64,000 nucleotides of DNA from Prochlorococcus sp. AG-402-I23 (GCA_003216915.1 QCIB01000001.1:1-64000); one strand, 5' to 3'; shown: positions 1 to 8,934, counted from the first letter of the stretch. Numbers and translations are program-made. The notes: generated by a model from the letters alone, not told the origin.

Positions 1-735
1 TCTAAAAAAAAAGATTCAAAAAAGGTTTATTTAACTCAAGACGCTATAAGTCATTTAATTAAATTTTCTGGCGGTGATGCAAGAACTTTAATCAATGCGT
101 TAGAGATGGCCATAGAAACAACTGCTGAAAATGATGCTAAAGAAATCAAGATTAATCTCTCAATAGCAGAGGATGCAATTCAAAAGAAAAATATTGTTTA
201 CGATAAAAATGGTCCGAATCATTACGATGTAATAAGTGCCTTTATCAAGTCCATAAGAGGTTCTGATCCAGATGCAACTTTATTCTGGCTTGCGAATATG
301 CTAGAGGCTGGGGAAGATCCTAATTTTATTTTTAGAAGACTACTTATATCTGCCAGTGAAGATATTGGAATAGCTGATCCTAATGCCATAGTAGTTGTAC
401 AATCCTGTTGTGATGCTTTTGATAGAGTTGGTTTTCCAGAAGGATTATATTTTTTAACGCAGGCTTCTTTATATTTAGCTATGTCTACAAAAAGTAATAG
501 TACGAAAAGTATTTTTAAAGCAATTGAAACAATCAAATCTACCAATACTTTTGATGTTCCACTTCATTTAAAAAATAATTCTAATAGCTATGTCAATCCT
601 CATAATTATCCAGATAATTGGGTCGCACAAGAATATCTTCCTAAATCTTTAAGAGGTTTAAAAATATGGGAACCAAATAATAATGGATGGGAAAAAACTC
701 AATATGAAGAATTGCTTAGAAGAAAAGAAAACTAA
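1..735 (+). CDS. rarA: RarA/MgsA-type AAA+ recombination ATPase, C-terminal part
   Basis: The open frame runs from the first base of the window, so the gene starts upstream and only its last 244 residues are visible. The first visible part contains GGDARTLINALEMA, the AAA+ lid region of the RarA/MgsA/WRNIP1 family; the Walker motifs lie outside the window. The rest is the helical C-terminal domain, with ASEDIGIADPNA and the YVNPHNYPDNWVAQEYLP region typical of the family. The protein acts at stalled replication forks and is related to clamp-loader ATPases. Its last 4 bp overlap the end of the convergent phosphopantetheinyl transferase gene. Family assignment is confident. Confidence 0.9.
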   Translation, partial: SKKKDSKKVYLTQDAISHLIKFSGGDARTLINALEMAIETTAENDAKEIKINLSIAEDAIQKKNIVYDKNGPNHYDVISAFIKSIRGSDPDATLFWLANMLEAGEDPNFIFRRLLISASEDIGIADPNAIVVVQSCCDAFDRVGFPEGLYFLTQASLYLAMSTKSNSTKSIFKAIETIKSTNTFDVPLHLKNNSNSYVNPHNYPDNWVAQEYLPKSLRGLKIWEPNNNGWEKTQYEELLRRKEN

Positions 736-1388
736 AAATTTTTCGAACAACAAATAATCTCAGGATTAAAAGAAGTTTTTTCTTCGTAGGCTAAAGCGAT
801 AGTCCAATTATGGAAGTTAATCTGTGAATAATTTAAATGTATGTTTTTCTTCTTATGAATTAACTCTTTTCGCTTGTCAAAAAATTGCCAATGGTTAATG
901 TCTTTAGCTAATTTTCCATGATCCCATTTTATAGCCGCTTCAACAGCGCACCATTGATTTAATATCATATTCTTTGTCAAAATATTATTATGGTTTGATT
1001 TATTAGTATGAAAAAAATATTTTTCTGCAAATTTTATATGGTTAAAATCTCTATCTGTTCTCTCAATATCAATACCTATTTTGCCTTTGTGCCAGACTAT
1101 AGTAATTGCATCTTTACAATGACTTAAACTGATATTTCCCATGCCAGAGGGTAAACTTGGAGGTTCTCCAGGATGAGCATTAATTGGAATTTCTAAGGGG
1201 TCTAAATCAAAAAGTGTTGAGAGTGATTGTCGCAAATAAGCTCTTGTTTCTAGGAAAATCTTTGATCTTGAATTTGTTAGGTTTTTTGCAGTTTTAATTT
1301 CTTTTACAGTTGCGACATCTTGCACACCTTTAATCTCATAAAACCAAATTTTTGGTATTTTATATTCATACTCATTTAATAATTTCAA
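732..1388 (-). CDS. 4'-phosphopantetheinyl transferase (Sfp/HetI type)
   Basis: This 218-residue protein has the Sfp-family motifs: NISLSH near residue 86, GIDIER at 105-110 carrying the Mg-binding acidic residues, and QWCAVEAAIK near 145-154, which contains the W-x3-E-x3-K motif. Such enzymes transfer phosphopantetheine from CoA to carrier proteins. The only such enzyme visible here, it probably activates the fatty-acid acyl carrier protein, but that is inference. The start must be TTG at 1388, because a stop lies three codons upstream and no ATG or GTG follows before conserved sequence. This TTG shares a base pair with the ATG of the divergent bcp gene. Confidence 0.85.
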   Translation of the reverse strand: MKLLNEYEYKIPKIWFYEIKGVQDVATVKEIKTAKNLTNSRSKIFLETRAYLRQSLSTLFDLDPLEIPINAHPGEPPSLPSGMGNISLSHCKDAITIVWHKGKIGIDIERTDRDFNHIKFAEKYFFHTNKSNHNNILTKNMILNQWCAVEAAIKWDHGKLAKDINHWQFFDKRKELIHKKKNIHLNYSQINFHNWTIALAYEEKTSFNPEIICCSKNF

Positions 1389-1855
1389 TGGCTCTTAAGG
1401 TTGGCGACAAAGCACCAGAATTTAAATTAAAAGATTCTTTTGAGAAAGAAGTTTCTCTTAGTGATTTTAAAGGTAAACGAATAATACTATATTTTTATCC
1501 AAAAGATAATACTCCAGGATGTACTAAAGAAGCATGTAATTTTAAAGAGAATTGGGATTTACTCCAAAAAAATAATATTGTTGTGCTTGGTATTAGTAAA
1601 GATAATGCATCCTCTCATCAGAAGTTTATAGAAAAATTTAATTTACCTTTTATTCTTTTAACTGATCCTGAACCTTTTAAAGTTTCTTCTGATTTTGATA
1701 GCTATGGACTTAAGAAATTCATGGGAAAAGAATATATGGGAATGATGAGAAATACTTTTTTGATCGATACTGATGGTAATATCGAAAAAATTTACTTAAA
1801 GGTAAAAGCAGCAATAATGGCTGATCATATAATTGCAGACCTTGGGTTAAGCTAA
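1388..1855 (+). CDS. bcp: peroxiredoxin of the Bcp/PrxQ family
   Basis: The 155-residue product begins MALKVGDKAPEFKLKD, a typical Bcp/PrxQ start, so the ATG at 1388 is preferred to in-frame upstream codons. The motif TPGCTKEAC places the peroxidatic cysteine at residue 45 and the resolving cysteine at 50, the C-x4-C arrangement of PrxQ. The enzyme reduces hydrogen peroxide and alkyl hydroperoxides using thioredoxin. Length matches the family. No clear Shine-Dalgarno sequence precedes the start. It overlaps coaX by 9 bp at its 3' end and is divergent from the phosphopantetheinyl transferase gene with touching start codons. Confidence 0.93.
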   Translation: MALKVGDKAPEFKLKDSFEKEVSLSDFKGKRIILYFYPKDNTPGCTKEACNFKENWDLLQKNNIVVLGISKDNASSHQKFIEKFNLPFILLTDPEPFKVSSDFDSYGLKKFMGKEYMGMMRNTFLIDTDGNIEKIYLKVKAAIMADHIIADLGLS

Positions 1856-2542
1856 TTTTTTTATGTACAGGTGGTGAATAATCATCCCCTCCATAACTAA
1901 ATTAGGAGCATTGATAATATTTTCTTTTTGAGTCTTTAGAGATTTTGTGAGTAATTGAGAGTCTCCTCCACATGTTATCAAGATATCCTTTAAAGGATTA
2001 AATGAATTTTTTATAACACCAGTAAGAGAATTGATTACTCCTTTTAAAATTGCTTCTTCTGTATTAATTAAAAAATCTTTGATCGGAATATCATATTTTT
2101 TGGGAACTTTAAGATTTTTTGTATTTTGTTCCATTGATTTTAATTGTGTTAGAAAACCTGGAAGAAGTTGACCTCCAATAATAGATCCATTTGAGTTCAA
2201 TTTTGTTATTGATAATATTGTTCCAAAATCTGCAATTAGCAAATCTTTTTTGAAAGGGTTTTCAATAATTTTTAAAGCGGCAATACAGGCAAGAGCTCTA
2301 TCAACTCCAAAATAATCAGGAAGATTTGATAATTGGATATCTTTAGTTTTTATTTCATTTTCTTTTTTCAGCAAAAAATTTGGTAGTTTTCCTACAGAAG
2401 CCCAAATTAATTGATCAAGATCTATATTTTCAGGAACTTTTTGCTCTTTTTGGGTATGGAAGAATTGAGATTGATTTTTAGAATATTTTGCCCAATGAAG
2501 CCTACTATTGCCTACTAATAAAAAATTTATATCTGAGACCAT
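1847..2542 (-). CDS. coaX: type III pantothenate kinase
   Basis: A 231-residue ASKHA-fold kinase that phosphorylates pantothenate, the first step of CoA synthesis. The N-terminal VGNSRLHWA corresponds to the phosphate-binding DxGN loop in divergent form. ADFGTILSIT matches the internal DxGT motif, GGQLLPG the substrate loop, and ITCGGDSQLL the C-terminal adenosine region. It is slightly shorter than bacterial CoaX of about 255 residues, as is common in picocyanobacteria. Start is ATG at 2542. It lies 15 bp downstream of cysH on the same strand, so the two are probably co-transcribed. The N-terminal Asp of DxGN is replaced by Val here, which is worth noting. Confidence 0.85.
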   Translation of the reverse strand: MVSDINFLLVGNSRLHWAKYSKNQSQFFHTQKEQKVPENIDLDQLIWASVGKLPNFLLKKENEIKTKDIQLSNLPDYFGVDRALACIAALKIIENPFKKDLLIADFGTILSITKLNSNGSIIGGQLLPGFLTQLKSMEQNTKNLKVPKKYDIPIKDFLINTEEAILKGVINSLTGVIKNSFNPLKDILITCGGDSQLLTKSLKTQKENIINAPNLVMEGMIIHHLYIKKLA

Positions 2543-2557
2543 TCTTCTATGATCAAT

Positions 2558-3280
2558 TTAATTATTAGTGTGTATTCCACATTCTTGTTTAATCCCTCCA
2601 AATCTTGTATCTCTGCCCTTTGTTTCAATACCATCGGGACTGCTTGAATGCCAATCTCCTACAGAAGAATAACCTTTGATAAAAAGTGGATGGGCAGGTA
2701 AATTATTCTCTTCCATATAATAAAAAATATCTTTATTTGTCCAATTTAATAAAGGTCTTAAAGAGAGTCTTTGACGAATTACGTCTATGAATTTCATTTT
2801 GTTTCTATTTTCTGTTTGACTTGATCTAACACCGCTTGCCCAACAGAAAATATCATATTTTTCTAGACCATTTTCTAAAGGTTTTATCTTTCTCAATTCA
2901 TGATACTTATCTAAATCACTCTCTTTTTTTGTTTCCCAAAGTTTTCCGTATTTGGCCTCCATTCTTGCTGGAGATAATTCACTTTGCAGAACTTCAACTT
3001 CTAAGGATAAATTATCAATAAGCTTTTCAGCGTAATGGTATGTTTCTGGAGGAAGGTAACCTGTATCTATCCAAAATATTTTGATTTTTTTTTGTAGAGA
3101 TAATTTGCTGACCATATCTAAAAGGACTGATGACTGTATACCAAAACTTGTTGTAATAGCAAATTGATTATCAAACTTTTCATAACCCCATGAAAGCATT
3201 CCTTGAGCCTTCATATCTACAAGCTCTTGATTATATTTCCTCAAGTTAGTTTGAATATCTTTGTGGATTTTTTCAATCAT
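2558..3280 (-). CDS. cysH: phosphoadenosine phosphosulfate reductase
   Basis: This 240-residue enzyme reduces PAPS to sulfite with thioredoxin in assimilatory sulfate reduction. The PP-loop-like TTSFGIQSSVLLD lies at residues 43-55, followed by FWIDTGYLPPETY. The C-terminal KQECGIH carries the single redox cysteine. The paired cysteines (CC..CxxC) that bind the iron-sulfur cluster of APS-type reductases are absent, so the PAPS-dependent type is favoured. Start is ATG at 3280. It heads a probable cysH-coaX operon and is divergent from the NADH dehydrogenase gene. A cysteine synthase at 37.2 kb completes the route to cysteine. Confidence 0.95.
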   Translation of the reverse strand: MIEKIHKDIQTNLRKYNQELVDMKAQGMLSWGYEKFDNQFAITTSFGIQSSVLLDMVSKLSLQKKIKIFWIDTGYLPPETYHYAEKLIDNLSLEVEVLQSELSPARMEAKYGKLWETKKESDLDKYHELRKIKPLENGLEKYDIFCWASGVRSSQTENRNKMKFIDVIRQRLSLRPLLNWTNKDIFYYMEENNLPAHPLFIKGYSSVGDWHSSSPDGIETKGRDTRFGGIKQECGIHTNN

Positions 3281-3375
3281 TCTTCAGTTAGGTTATGAGT
3301 TTAATTTTATTTCGCTCAATTTAAAAATTATTCGTATAGTTTAATAATACATTTACGCATAACAATATTTCTCTA

Positions 3376-4569
3376 ATGAAATCAATACAAAAACCAATAG
3401 TAATAGTTGGAGCAGGTTTTGCAGGCATGACATTTGCTTTGAATTTAAAGAATCTTAATCCTTCTTTACCGATTCTTGTGGTTGATTCTGAAACTAACTT
3501 TATATTTAAACCTTTAATGTACGAAGTTTTAAGTAAAGAAATAAGAAGTTGGGAAGCCACTCCAAAATTTGCAAATATTTTTTCTGATGCGGGTATAACT
3601 TTTTTAAGAAATTGTTTAACCAAGATTTCCTTCAAAGAAAATATTCTTGAATTTAGTGACGAATTAAAATTAAGTTATCACTATCTCGTCATCTGTACAG
3701 GATCTATTCCAAATAGTTTTTTTATAAAAGGTGTAGATGAAAATTGTTATTTTTTTAATGATGTTCATGATTTAAATAAATTAAATTCTTTTTTAAAAAA
3801 ATCACAAGATAATGCGTTGTATAAAAAGTTATTCATAGTTGGAGGTGGTCCCTCTGGCATCGAGTTGGCATGCAAAATTAAAGATATATTTACAGACCAA
3901 TTTGAAATTAATGTAATAGAAAAATCAAACGAAATCCTCAATAAAAACAAAATTTTTAATAGAGAACAAGCAGAGAAGGCATTAGAAAAAAGAAAAATCA
4001 ACGTTCTTTTGAATTCCACAGTTAAAGAAGTCTCAGAAACTAAGATTAGTATTTCTACTGAGGTTGGAATAACTTCCTTGGATAAAGATATTGTTATTTG
4101 GACAGCAGGTGTTAAACCTAATTTGTCTTATTTAGAAACTGATCAAATAACAAAAAAATTTGGACGAATTTTAGTTAATAATAATTTGCAAATAGAAAAC
4201 CATAAAAACTGTTTTGCTATTGGTGATATTTCAGTTATTGAAGGAATGGAGGATTTACCCATAACTGCTCAGGTCGCTATGCAGGAAGGAAATCATCTTG
4301 CTAATAATTTAGAACTTTTAATTCAAGGAAAAGATCCTTTACCCTTTGAATTTCAAGACAACGGTGAAATGATTAGCTTAGGAATAGGCGAAGCTTCAAT
4401 TTCTGGGCTTGGGGTTACTTTATCCGGGAAATTGGCTTTTGAGGCAAGAAGACTTATATACGCTTCCAAGTTGCCTGATATTACAGAAAGCTTAAAATCT
4501 GCATCTTCATGGATATTCCAAAAAAAATCTATATTTAAAAAGTTTCTTAAAAAAGATTATTCGAATTAA
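3376..4569 (+). CDS. type II NADH dehydrogenase (NDH-2) like flavoprotein
   Basis: A 397-residue pyridine-nucleotide disulfide oxidoreductase-fold protein with two dinucleotide-binding sites: GAGFAG at residues 12-17 for FAD and GGGPSGIELA near 156 for NAD(P)H. The FAD-closing motif CFAIGDIS lies near 280. NDH-2 enzymes pass electrons from NAD(P)H to quinone without pumping protons; here they would act on the plastoquinone pool. A short amphipathic C-terminus (IFQKKSIFKKFLKK) could anchor it to the membrane. It sits 49 bp upstream of an SLC13-type transporter and the Ktr genes, so a role tied to ion transport is plausible but inferred. Some related enzymes reduce demethylphylloquinone. Confidence 0.85.
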   Translation: MKSIQKPIVIVGAGFAGMTFALNLKNLNPSLPILVVDSETNFIFKPLMYEVLSKEIRSWEATPKFANIFSDAGITFLRNCLTKISFKENILEFSDELKLSYHYLVICTGSIPNSFFIKGVDENCYFFNDVHDLNKLNSFLKKSQDNALYKKLFIVGGGPSGIELACKIKDIFTDQFEINVIEKSNEILNKNKIFNREQAEKALEKRKINVLLNSTVKEVSETKISISTEVGITSLDKDIVIWTAGVKPNLSYLETDQITKKFGRILVNNNLQIENHKNCFAIGDISVIEGMEDLPITAQVAMQEGNHLANNLELLIQGKDPLPFEFQDNGEMISLGIGEASISGLGVTLSGKLAFEARRLIYASKLPDITESLKSASSWIFQKKSIFKKFLKKDYSN

Positions 4570-4618
4570 ACTTTTTTGAAATATTTTTTTTGGGTATATT
4601 GAGTTAAATAAGTTTTGT

Positions 4619-6427
4619 ATGAATTTAATTGCAGTAGTTAGTAATAATTTTGATGCGTTTATAACGGTAGTTGTTTTAATAATGTCAATAATTTTGTTTA
4701 TTAGAAATACTATTGCACCAGAATTGACTGGTTTGTTATGTGTCGGAATATTTATATCTACTGGGGTTCTTTCTCCTGAAAAAGCTTTAGCTGGATTTGG
4801 TAGCCCTTCTTTAATTACCCTTATGGGTTTATTTGCAGTTTCCTCAGCATTATTTAAAAGTGGTGCCTTAGACAGAGTAAGAGAATTGATTTCTTCTGAA
4901 AGTATTCGAACTCCAAGGAAATTAATTTCTTTAATAGCTTTTTTGATTGCTCCAATATCTGGAATTGTACCTAATACTCCAGTAGTAGCATCTTTGTTAC
5001 CTTTAATTGAAAGTTGGTGCGAGCGAAGAAATATATCACCATCAAAAGTTTTATTACCTCTTTCTTTTGCTACTTTACTCGGTGGAACTCTGACATTATT
5101 AGGTAGCTCAGTAAATCTTCTTGTAAGTGATATTAGTCAACAATTAGGTTATGGAGGTTTGGAATTATTTAGTTTGACTTCAATAGGAATTCCTGTTTGG
5201 CTTATAGGTACAACCTATATGATTCTAGTTTCTGACATGCTTTTGCCAGATAGAGGGAGAGATAAGGAGTTTATTAAAAATGGTGATATGAATATATATT
5301 TTACCGAAGTTACTATTCCCTCTACTTCAGAATTAGTTGGACAATCTGTCAGAAATAGTAGATTGCAAAGACGATTTGATGTTGATGTTCTGGAATTGCA
5401 ACGAAATGGAAAAGTTATTCTTCCTCCTTTGGCTGATAGAAAGATTGAACCGGATGATAGATTAATAATCCGCGTTACAAGGGCAGACTTATTTAGGCTG
5501 CAGCAGGAACATACTATTCTGTTAGGAGAAAACAAAACATCTTTCGATGGGGCTAATTTTTTCTCAGATGATGAAGGTACTAAGACCTTTGAAGCCTTGT
5601 TACCAGCTGGTTCAACTTTAGCCGGTGCAAGTTTGAGAGAATTAAGATTTAGGCAGCGTCATAATGCAACAGTTTTAGCATTAAGAAGAGGTCAACAAAC
5701 TGTTCAGGAGAGATTAGGCCAAGCTGTTTTAAGGGCTGGAGATGTTTTATTATTGCAAGCACCGCTAGATTCAATAAGAGGTTTGCAAGCTAGTAATGAT
5801 TTGCTTATTTTAGATCAATTCGAAGATGACTTACCTTTTTTGATAAAAAAACCTATATCAATTGCAATTGCAATAGGAATGGTGGTTTTGCCTTCGGTTT
5901 CTAATATTCCATTAGTAGGTTCAGTTCTTTTGGCAGTGATTGTAATGGTTGCTTGTGGATGTTTAAGACCTGCAGAGATACAAAAATCAATTAGGTTAGA
6001 CGTCATTTTATTGCTGGGATCTTTATCGTGTTTTAGTGTAGCTATGCAGATAACTGGATTAGCAGATTTAATTGCAGTTAATCTAAACTTTGCCCTTAAC
6101 GGAATGCCTCTTTATTTTGCACTAGTCGTAATTTTTGTATCTACAGTTATTCTTACGCAATTTATAAGTAATGCTGCTTCTGTTGCTTTGATTTTGCCTG
6201 TTGCTATTGAATTCTCAAATGTGTTAGAAATTTCACCAAGCGCTTTAATAATGCTTGTTTTATTCGGTGCAAGTCAATCTTTCTTGACTCCAATGGGTTA
6301 TCAAACAAATTTAATGGTTTATGGTCCTGGAAGATATAGATTTTTTGATATCGCAAAATACGGAGCTGGATTAACACTTATAATGTCATTTACTGTGCCA
6401 GCATTGATAATTTTAAATTACGGGTAA
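4619..6427 (+). CDS. SLC13/DASS-type transporter with two TrkA-C domains
   Basis: A 602-residue membrane protein: about five hydrophobic segments in residues 1-205, two soluble RCK/TrkA-C repeats at roughly 225-300 and 315-395 (each ending in a PDDRLIIRV or AGDVLLLQA strand), then about six more segments. The family carries sulfate, dicarboxylates or other anions with Na+. The conserved SNT/SNA-like signatures appear as LLGSSVNLLVS near residue 160 and QFISNAASVALILP near 515. The substrate cannot be read from sequence; sulfate is one option because this window also holds cysH. Start is ATG at 4619. Only 4 bp separate it from ktrB, so co-transcription is likely. Confidence 0.85.
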   Translation: MNLIAVVSNNFDAFITVVVLIMSIILFIRNTIAPELTGLLCVGIFISTGVLSPEKALAGFGSPSLITLMGLFAVSSALFKSGALDRVRELISSESIRTPRKLISLIAFLIAPISGIVPNTPVVASLLPLIESWCERRNISPSKVLLPLSFATLLGGTLTLLGSSVNLLVSDISQQLGYGGLELFSLTSIGIPVWLIGTTYMILVSDMLLPDRGRDKEFIKNGDMNIYFTEVTIPSTSELVGQSVRNSRLQRRFDVDVLELQRNGKVILPPLADRKIEPDDRLIIRVTRADLFRLQQEHTILLGENKTSFDGANFFSDDEGTKTFEALLPAGSTLAGASLRELRFRQRHNATVLALRRGQQTVQERLGQAVLRAGDVLLLQAPLDSIRGLQASNDLLILDQFEDDLPFLIKKPISIAIAIGMVVLPSVSNIPLVGSVLLAVIVMVACGCLRPAEIQKSIRLDVILLLGSLSCFSVAMQITGLADLIAVNLNFALNGMPLYFALVVIFVSTVILTQFISNAASVALILPVAIEFSNVLEISPSALIMLVLFGASQSFLTPMGYQTNLMVYGPGRYRFFDIAKYGAGLTLIMSFTVPALIILNYG

Positions 6428-6431
6428 TATC

Positions 6432-7835
6432 GTGAAATTCACAAGTAAGGTTTATAAGTTAAAAGATGCTTACAAAAAGCTATCTGTACCTCAATTTACT
6501 ATTGTTACAGGCTTGTTTATTATTTGCCTTGGAACTTTAATTTTGAGCTCTCCATTATGTTCATCTTCAAAGGTTGGTTTGTGGGAAGCATTTTTTACAT
6601 CTACTTCTGCAATAACCGTTACTGGCTTAACCATAATAGATATTGGTGTTGATTTAAATTTCTTTGGCCAAGTTTTCTTAGCTTTTATGCTTTTATCAGG
6701 TGGTCTAGGATTAATGGCCATTACAACATTTTTACAAGGGTTTGTTGTAAAGGGAACAAAGCTAAGAACTAGATTAGACAAAGGAAAGACTTTAGATGAA
6801 TTTGGAGTTGGAGGAATTGGTCGAACTTTTCAAAGCATTGCTATTACTGCGATTATTATCATATCCTTGGGGGCAATTGTCTTATATTCTTTTGGATTTG
6901 TAGACATTCAAAATAATTGGGAAAGACTATGGTCCTCGATTTTTCACAGCATTTCTGCATATAACAATGCAGGATTTTCGTTAATGTCAAATAGTCTTCA
7001 AGACTATAGAACAAATTATTTGGTAAATAGTGTTTTTGTTTTTCTCATTGTTATGGGTGGATTGGGGTGGCGGGTTATTGATGATATTTGGAGTCATAAA
7101 AAAAATCTTTCTTATAAGAAATTAAGCCTTCATTCCAGACTGGTTATTAGGACAAGTTTGTCTCTAATATTGTTCGGATCATTAGGATTCTTTATCACTG
7201 AATCATTGCTAAATAGTCAATTTTTTAATGATTTAAATTTGTTTGAACGGTTAATGTCATCTATCTTCGAAACAGTTAGTGCAAGAACTGCAGGCTTTAC
7301 AAATTTTCCTATTTCTTTGAACTCTATCTCAGATACGGGCCTCTTATTATTAATGACGCTTATGTTTATTGGAGCAAGTACAGGAGGTACTGGTGGAGGC
7401 ATAAAAACAACTACATTTATTGCTTTAATGGCTGCAACTAGGTCAACTTTAAGAGGTCAGAAAGATGTAATTATTAGCAATAGATTAATTTCAGATAAAG
7501 TTATTCTGAAGGCAGTTGGAATCACAGTTGGATCTTTGCTTTTTGTTCTTTTAATGGCAATGTTGCTTAGTACAACTAATACTTTTGTTAAAAAAGAATC
7601 ATTCACATTCCTAGAAATTCTGTTTACTTGTATATCTGCATTTGCAACAGTTGGTTTTGATATTGGTTTAACCGCAAAATTAAATCATTTTGGTCAATTT
7701 ATTCTTATTGTGGGTATGTTTGTGGGCAGACTTGGGATCCTTTTGCTTTTAAGTGCACTTTGGCAGGCTCTTTATAAGAGTAGAATAGATAGACAAAAGA
7801 GAATTGGCTATCCTAGGGCTGATCTATATGTTTAG
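6432..7835 (+). CDS. ktrB: KtrB/TrkH-type potassium uptake channel subunit
   Basis: The 467-residue protein has the four-fold M1-P-M2 layout of the Trk/Ktr/HKT superfamily. The four pore loops can be read as ITVTGL near 63, YNNAGF near 180, RTAGF near 287 and FATVGF near 402. All four keep the filter glycine, which points to K+ rather than Na+ selectivity. The gating loop of KtrB is suggested by GASTGGTGGGIKTTT near 320. Translation starts at GTG 6432. The gene lies between the SLC13-type transporter and ktrA on the same strand. In other cyanobacteria Ktr is Na+-dependent and matters for osmotic adaptation. Confidence 0.9.
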   Translation: MKFTSKVYKLKDAYKKLSVPQFTIVTGLFIICLGTLILSSPLCSSSKVGLWEAFFTSTSAITVTGLTIIDIGVDLNFFGQVFLAFMLLSGGLGLMAITTFLQGFVVKGTKLRTRLDKGKTLDEFGVGGIGRTFQSIAITAIIIISLGAIVLYSFGFVDIQNNWERLWSSIFHSISAYNNAGFSLMSNSLQDYRTNYLVNSVFVFLIVMGGLGWRVIDDIWSHKKNLSYKKLSLHSRLVIRTSLSLILFGSLGFFITESLLNSQFFNDLNLFERLMSSIFETVSARTAGFTNFPISLNSISDTGLLLLMTLMFIGASTGGTGGGIKTTTFIALMAATRSTLRGQKDVIISNRLISDKVILKAVGITVGSLLFVLLMAMLLSTTNTFVKKESFTFLEILFTCISAFATVGFDIGLTAKLNHFGQFILIVGMFVGRLGILLLLSALWQALYKSRIDRQKRIGYPRADLYV

Positions 7836-7853
7836 AATTGACTGAGTTTTATT

Positions 7854-8558
7854 ATGGCTGATTGGTGGCAGTGGTCTCAAAAGAGAGAAAATGAAGCACT
7901 CACTTTTGCAGTTGTCGGCGTGGGAAGATTTGGAACCGCAGTTTGCAGAGAACTTATTAGTAATGGTGCTGATGTTTTGGCTGCAGATTATTCGGAAAAA
8001 GCTATTGATGATTTAAGGCAATTAGAACCTTCGATAGAAGCGAGAGTTGTAGATTGTACTGATGAAGAGTCTATGAAGGAATCGGGAATTCTTGAAATGA
8101 ATACTGTTGTAGTGGGTATTAGTGAACCTATTGAAGCAAGTATAACTACAACTCTTATTGCTAAGGATAGTGAAGGTAGCAAAGTGAAAAGAGTAATAGC
8201 GAGAGCTACCAGTGACTTGCACGAAAAAATGTTAAAAAGAGTAGGTGCAGATAAAGTTGTTTTCCCATCTAGGATGCAAGGAGAAAGATTAGGTTTAGAA
8301 CTCGTAAGACCAAACCTAATCGAAAGATTGGAACTAGATAATCAAACTGGTATAGATGAAATAACTGTTCCAGAGGAATTTATTGGAAGATCTTTAAGAG
8401 ATTTAAATTTGAGGAAAAATTATTTAGTAAATGTTCTTGCTGCAGGACCTGCTGAAGAGTTAACAGTTAATCCTCCAGCAAAATATATTTTGGAAAGAGG
8501 AAATATTTTGGTAGTCATGGGTAAAACTGTAGATTTACAGAAATTGCCTCAAAATTAA
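7854..8558 (+). CDS. ktrA: KtrA/TrkA regulatory subunit of K+ uptake
   Basis: A 234-residue RCK protein with a Rossmann fold (VVGVGRFGTAVCREL near residues 22-36, GxGxxG type) followed by a TrkA-C domain from about 155 to 230 (DEITVPEEFIGRSLRDLNL and a terminal NILVVMGK strand). KtrA rings bind ATP or ADP and gate KtrB at the inner face of the membrane. The ATG at 7854 follows the ktrB stop by 18 bp. The gene ends 6 bp from the convergent ribbon-helix-helix gene, so it is probably last in a four-gene NDH-2/SLC13/ktrB/ktrA unit. Confidence 0.93.
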   Translation: MADWWQWSQKRENEALTFAVVGVGRFGTAVCRELISNGADVLAADYSEKAIDDLRQLEPSIEARVVDCTDEESMKESGILEMNTVVVGISEPIEASITTTLIAKDSEGSKVKRVIARATSDLHEKMLKRVGADKVVFPSRMQGERLGLELVRPNLIERLELDNQTGIDEITVPEEFIGRSLRDLNLRKNYLVNVLAAGPAEELTVNPPAKYILERGNILVVMGKTVDLQKLPQN

Positions 8559-8564
8559 TTATTT

Positions 8565-8867
8565 TTAATCAGATTTTTTATAATATCTAATCCTTTGAGA
8601 AGCTCTTTTTAATCTTCTGACGCTTTGTTTTTCAAGTTCATCTCTAAATTTATCAGTATTTAAATTATTTTCTGAAACAGGTGATTTACTTTCTTTTTCG
8701 AAATATTTTTTTATACCCTCTTGTATTAAAACTTTTGCCATATTACTTACTGTCCTAGATTCATTATCAGCCAAAATAGTTAATTGCTCACATATTAATT
8801 CTGGAAGAACTACTTGAATTCTGGGGGATTTAGGCTTCCCATTAGTTGAGTTTTGGCGGGTAGCCAT
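8565..8867 (-). CDS. ribbon-helix-helix (CopG/Arc type) DNA-binding protein
   Basis: A 100-residue protein with a basic N-terminus, then PRIQVVLPELICEQLTILADNESRTVSNMAKVLI in residues 14-47, which fits one beta strand and two helices of the ribbon-helix-helix fold (shown here in full only as a segment description; the strand is PRIQVVLPE). The C-terminal 40 residues are charged and lack a clear domain. Such proteins bind short inverted repeats as dimers and often repress their own gene. An inverted repeat lies in the upstream region at 8898-8934. No toxin-like partner is obvious next to it. Start is ATG at 8867. Confidence 0.7.
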   Translation of the reverse strand: MATRQNSTNGKPKSPRIQVVLPELICEQLTILADNESRTVSNMAKVLIQEGIKKYFEKESKSPVSENNLNTDKFRDELEKQSVRRLKRASQRIRYYKKSD

Positions 8868-8897
8868 GAGTCAAAGTTGATAACTGTTACTTATTAG

Positions 8898-8934
8898 TAT
8901 ACACAGTTAGTCAAGGATACTATCTTTGTGTATA
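8898..8934. promoter_or_regulatory. inverted repeat, candidate operator of the RHH protein
   Basis: The arms TATACACA (8898-8905) and TGTGTATA (8927-8934) are exact inverted complements separated by 21 bp. With one mismatch each arm extends three bases outward (TAG versus TTA side). The repeat sits between the divergent ribbon-helix-helix gene and the gene at 8985, about 30 bp upstream of the former. Autoregulation by that protein is a guess from position and symmetry. The spacing is larger than in usual RHH operators, which weakens it. Confidence 0.4.

Noticed and set aside
222..545. 107-codon minus-strand frame inside rarA
   Set aside because: It is antisense to a conserved AAA+ protein and has no coding features of its own.
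5215..5535. 106-codon minus-strand frame in the SLC13-type transporter
   Set aside because: It is a shadow of the TrkA-C coding strand.
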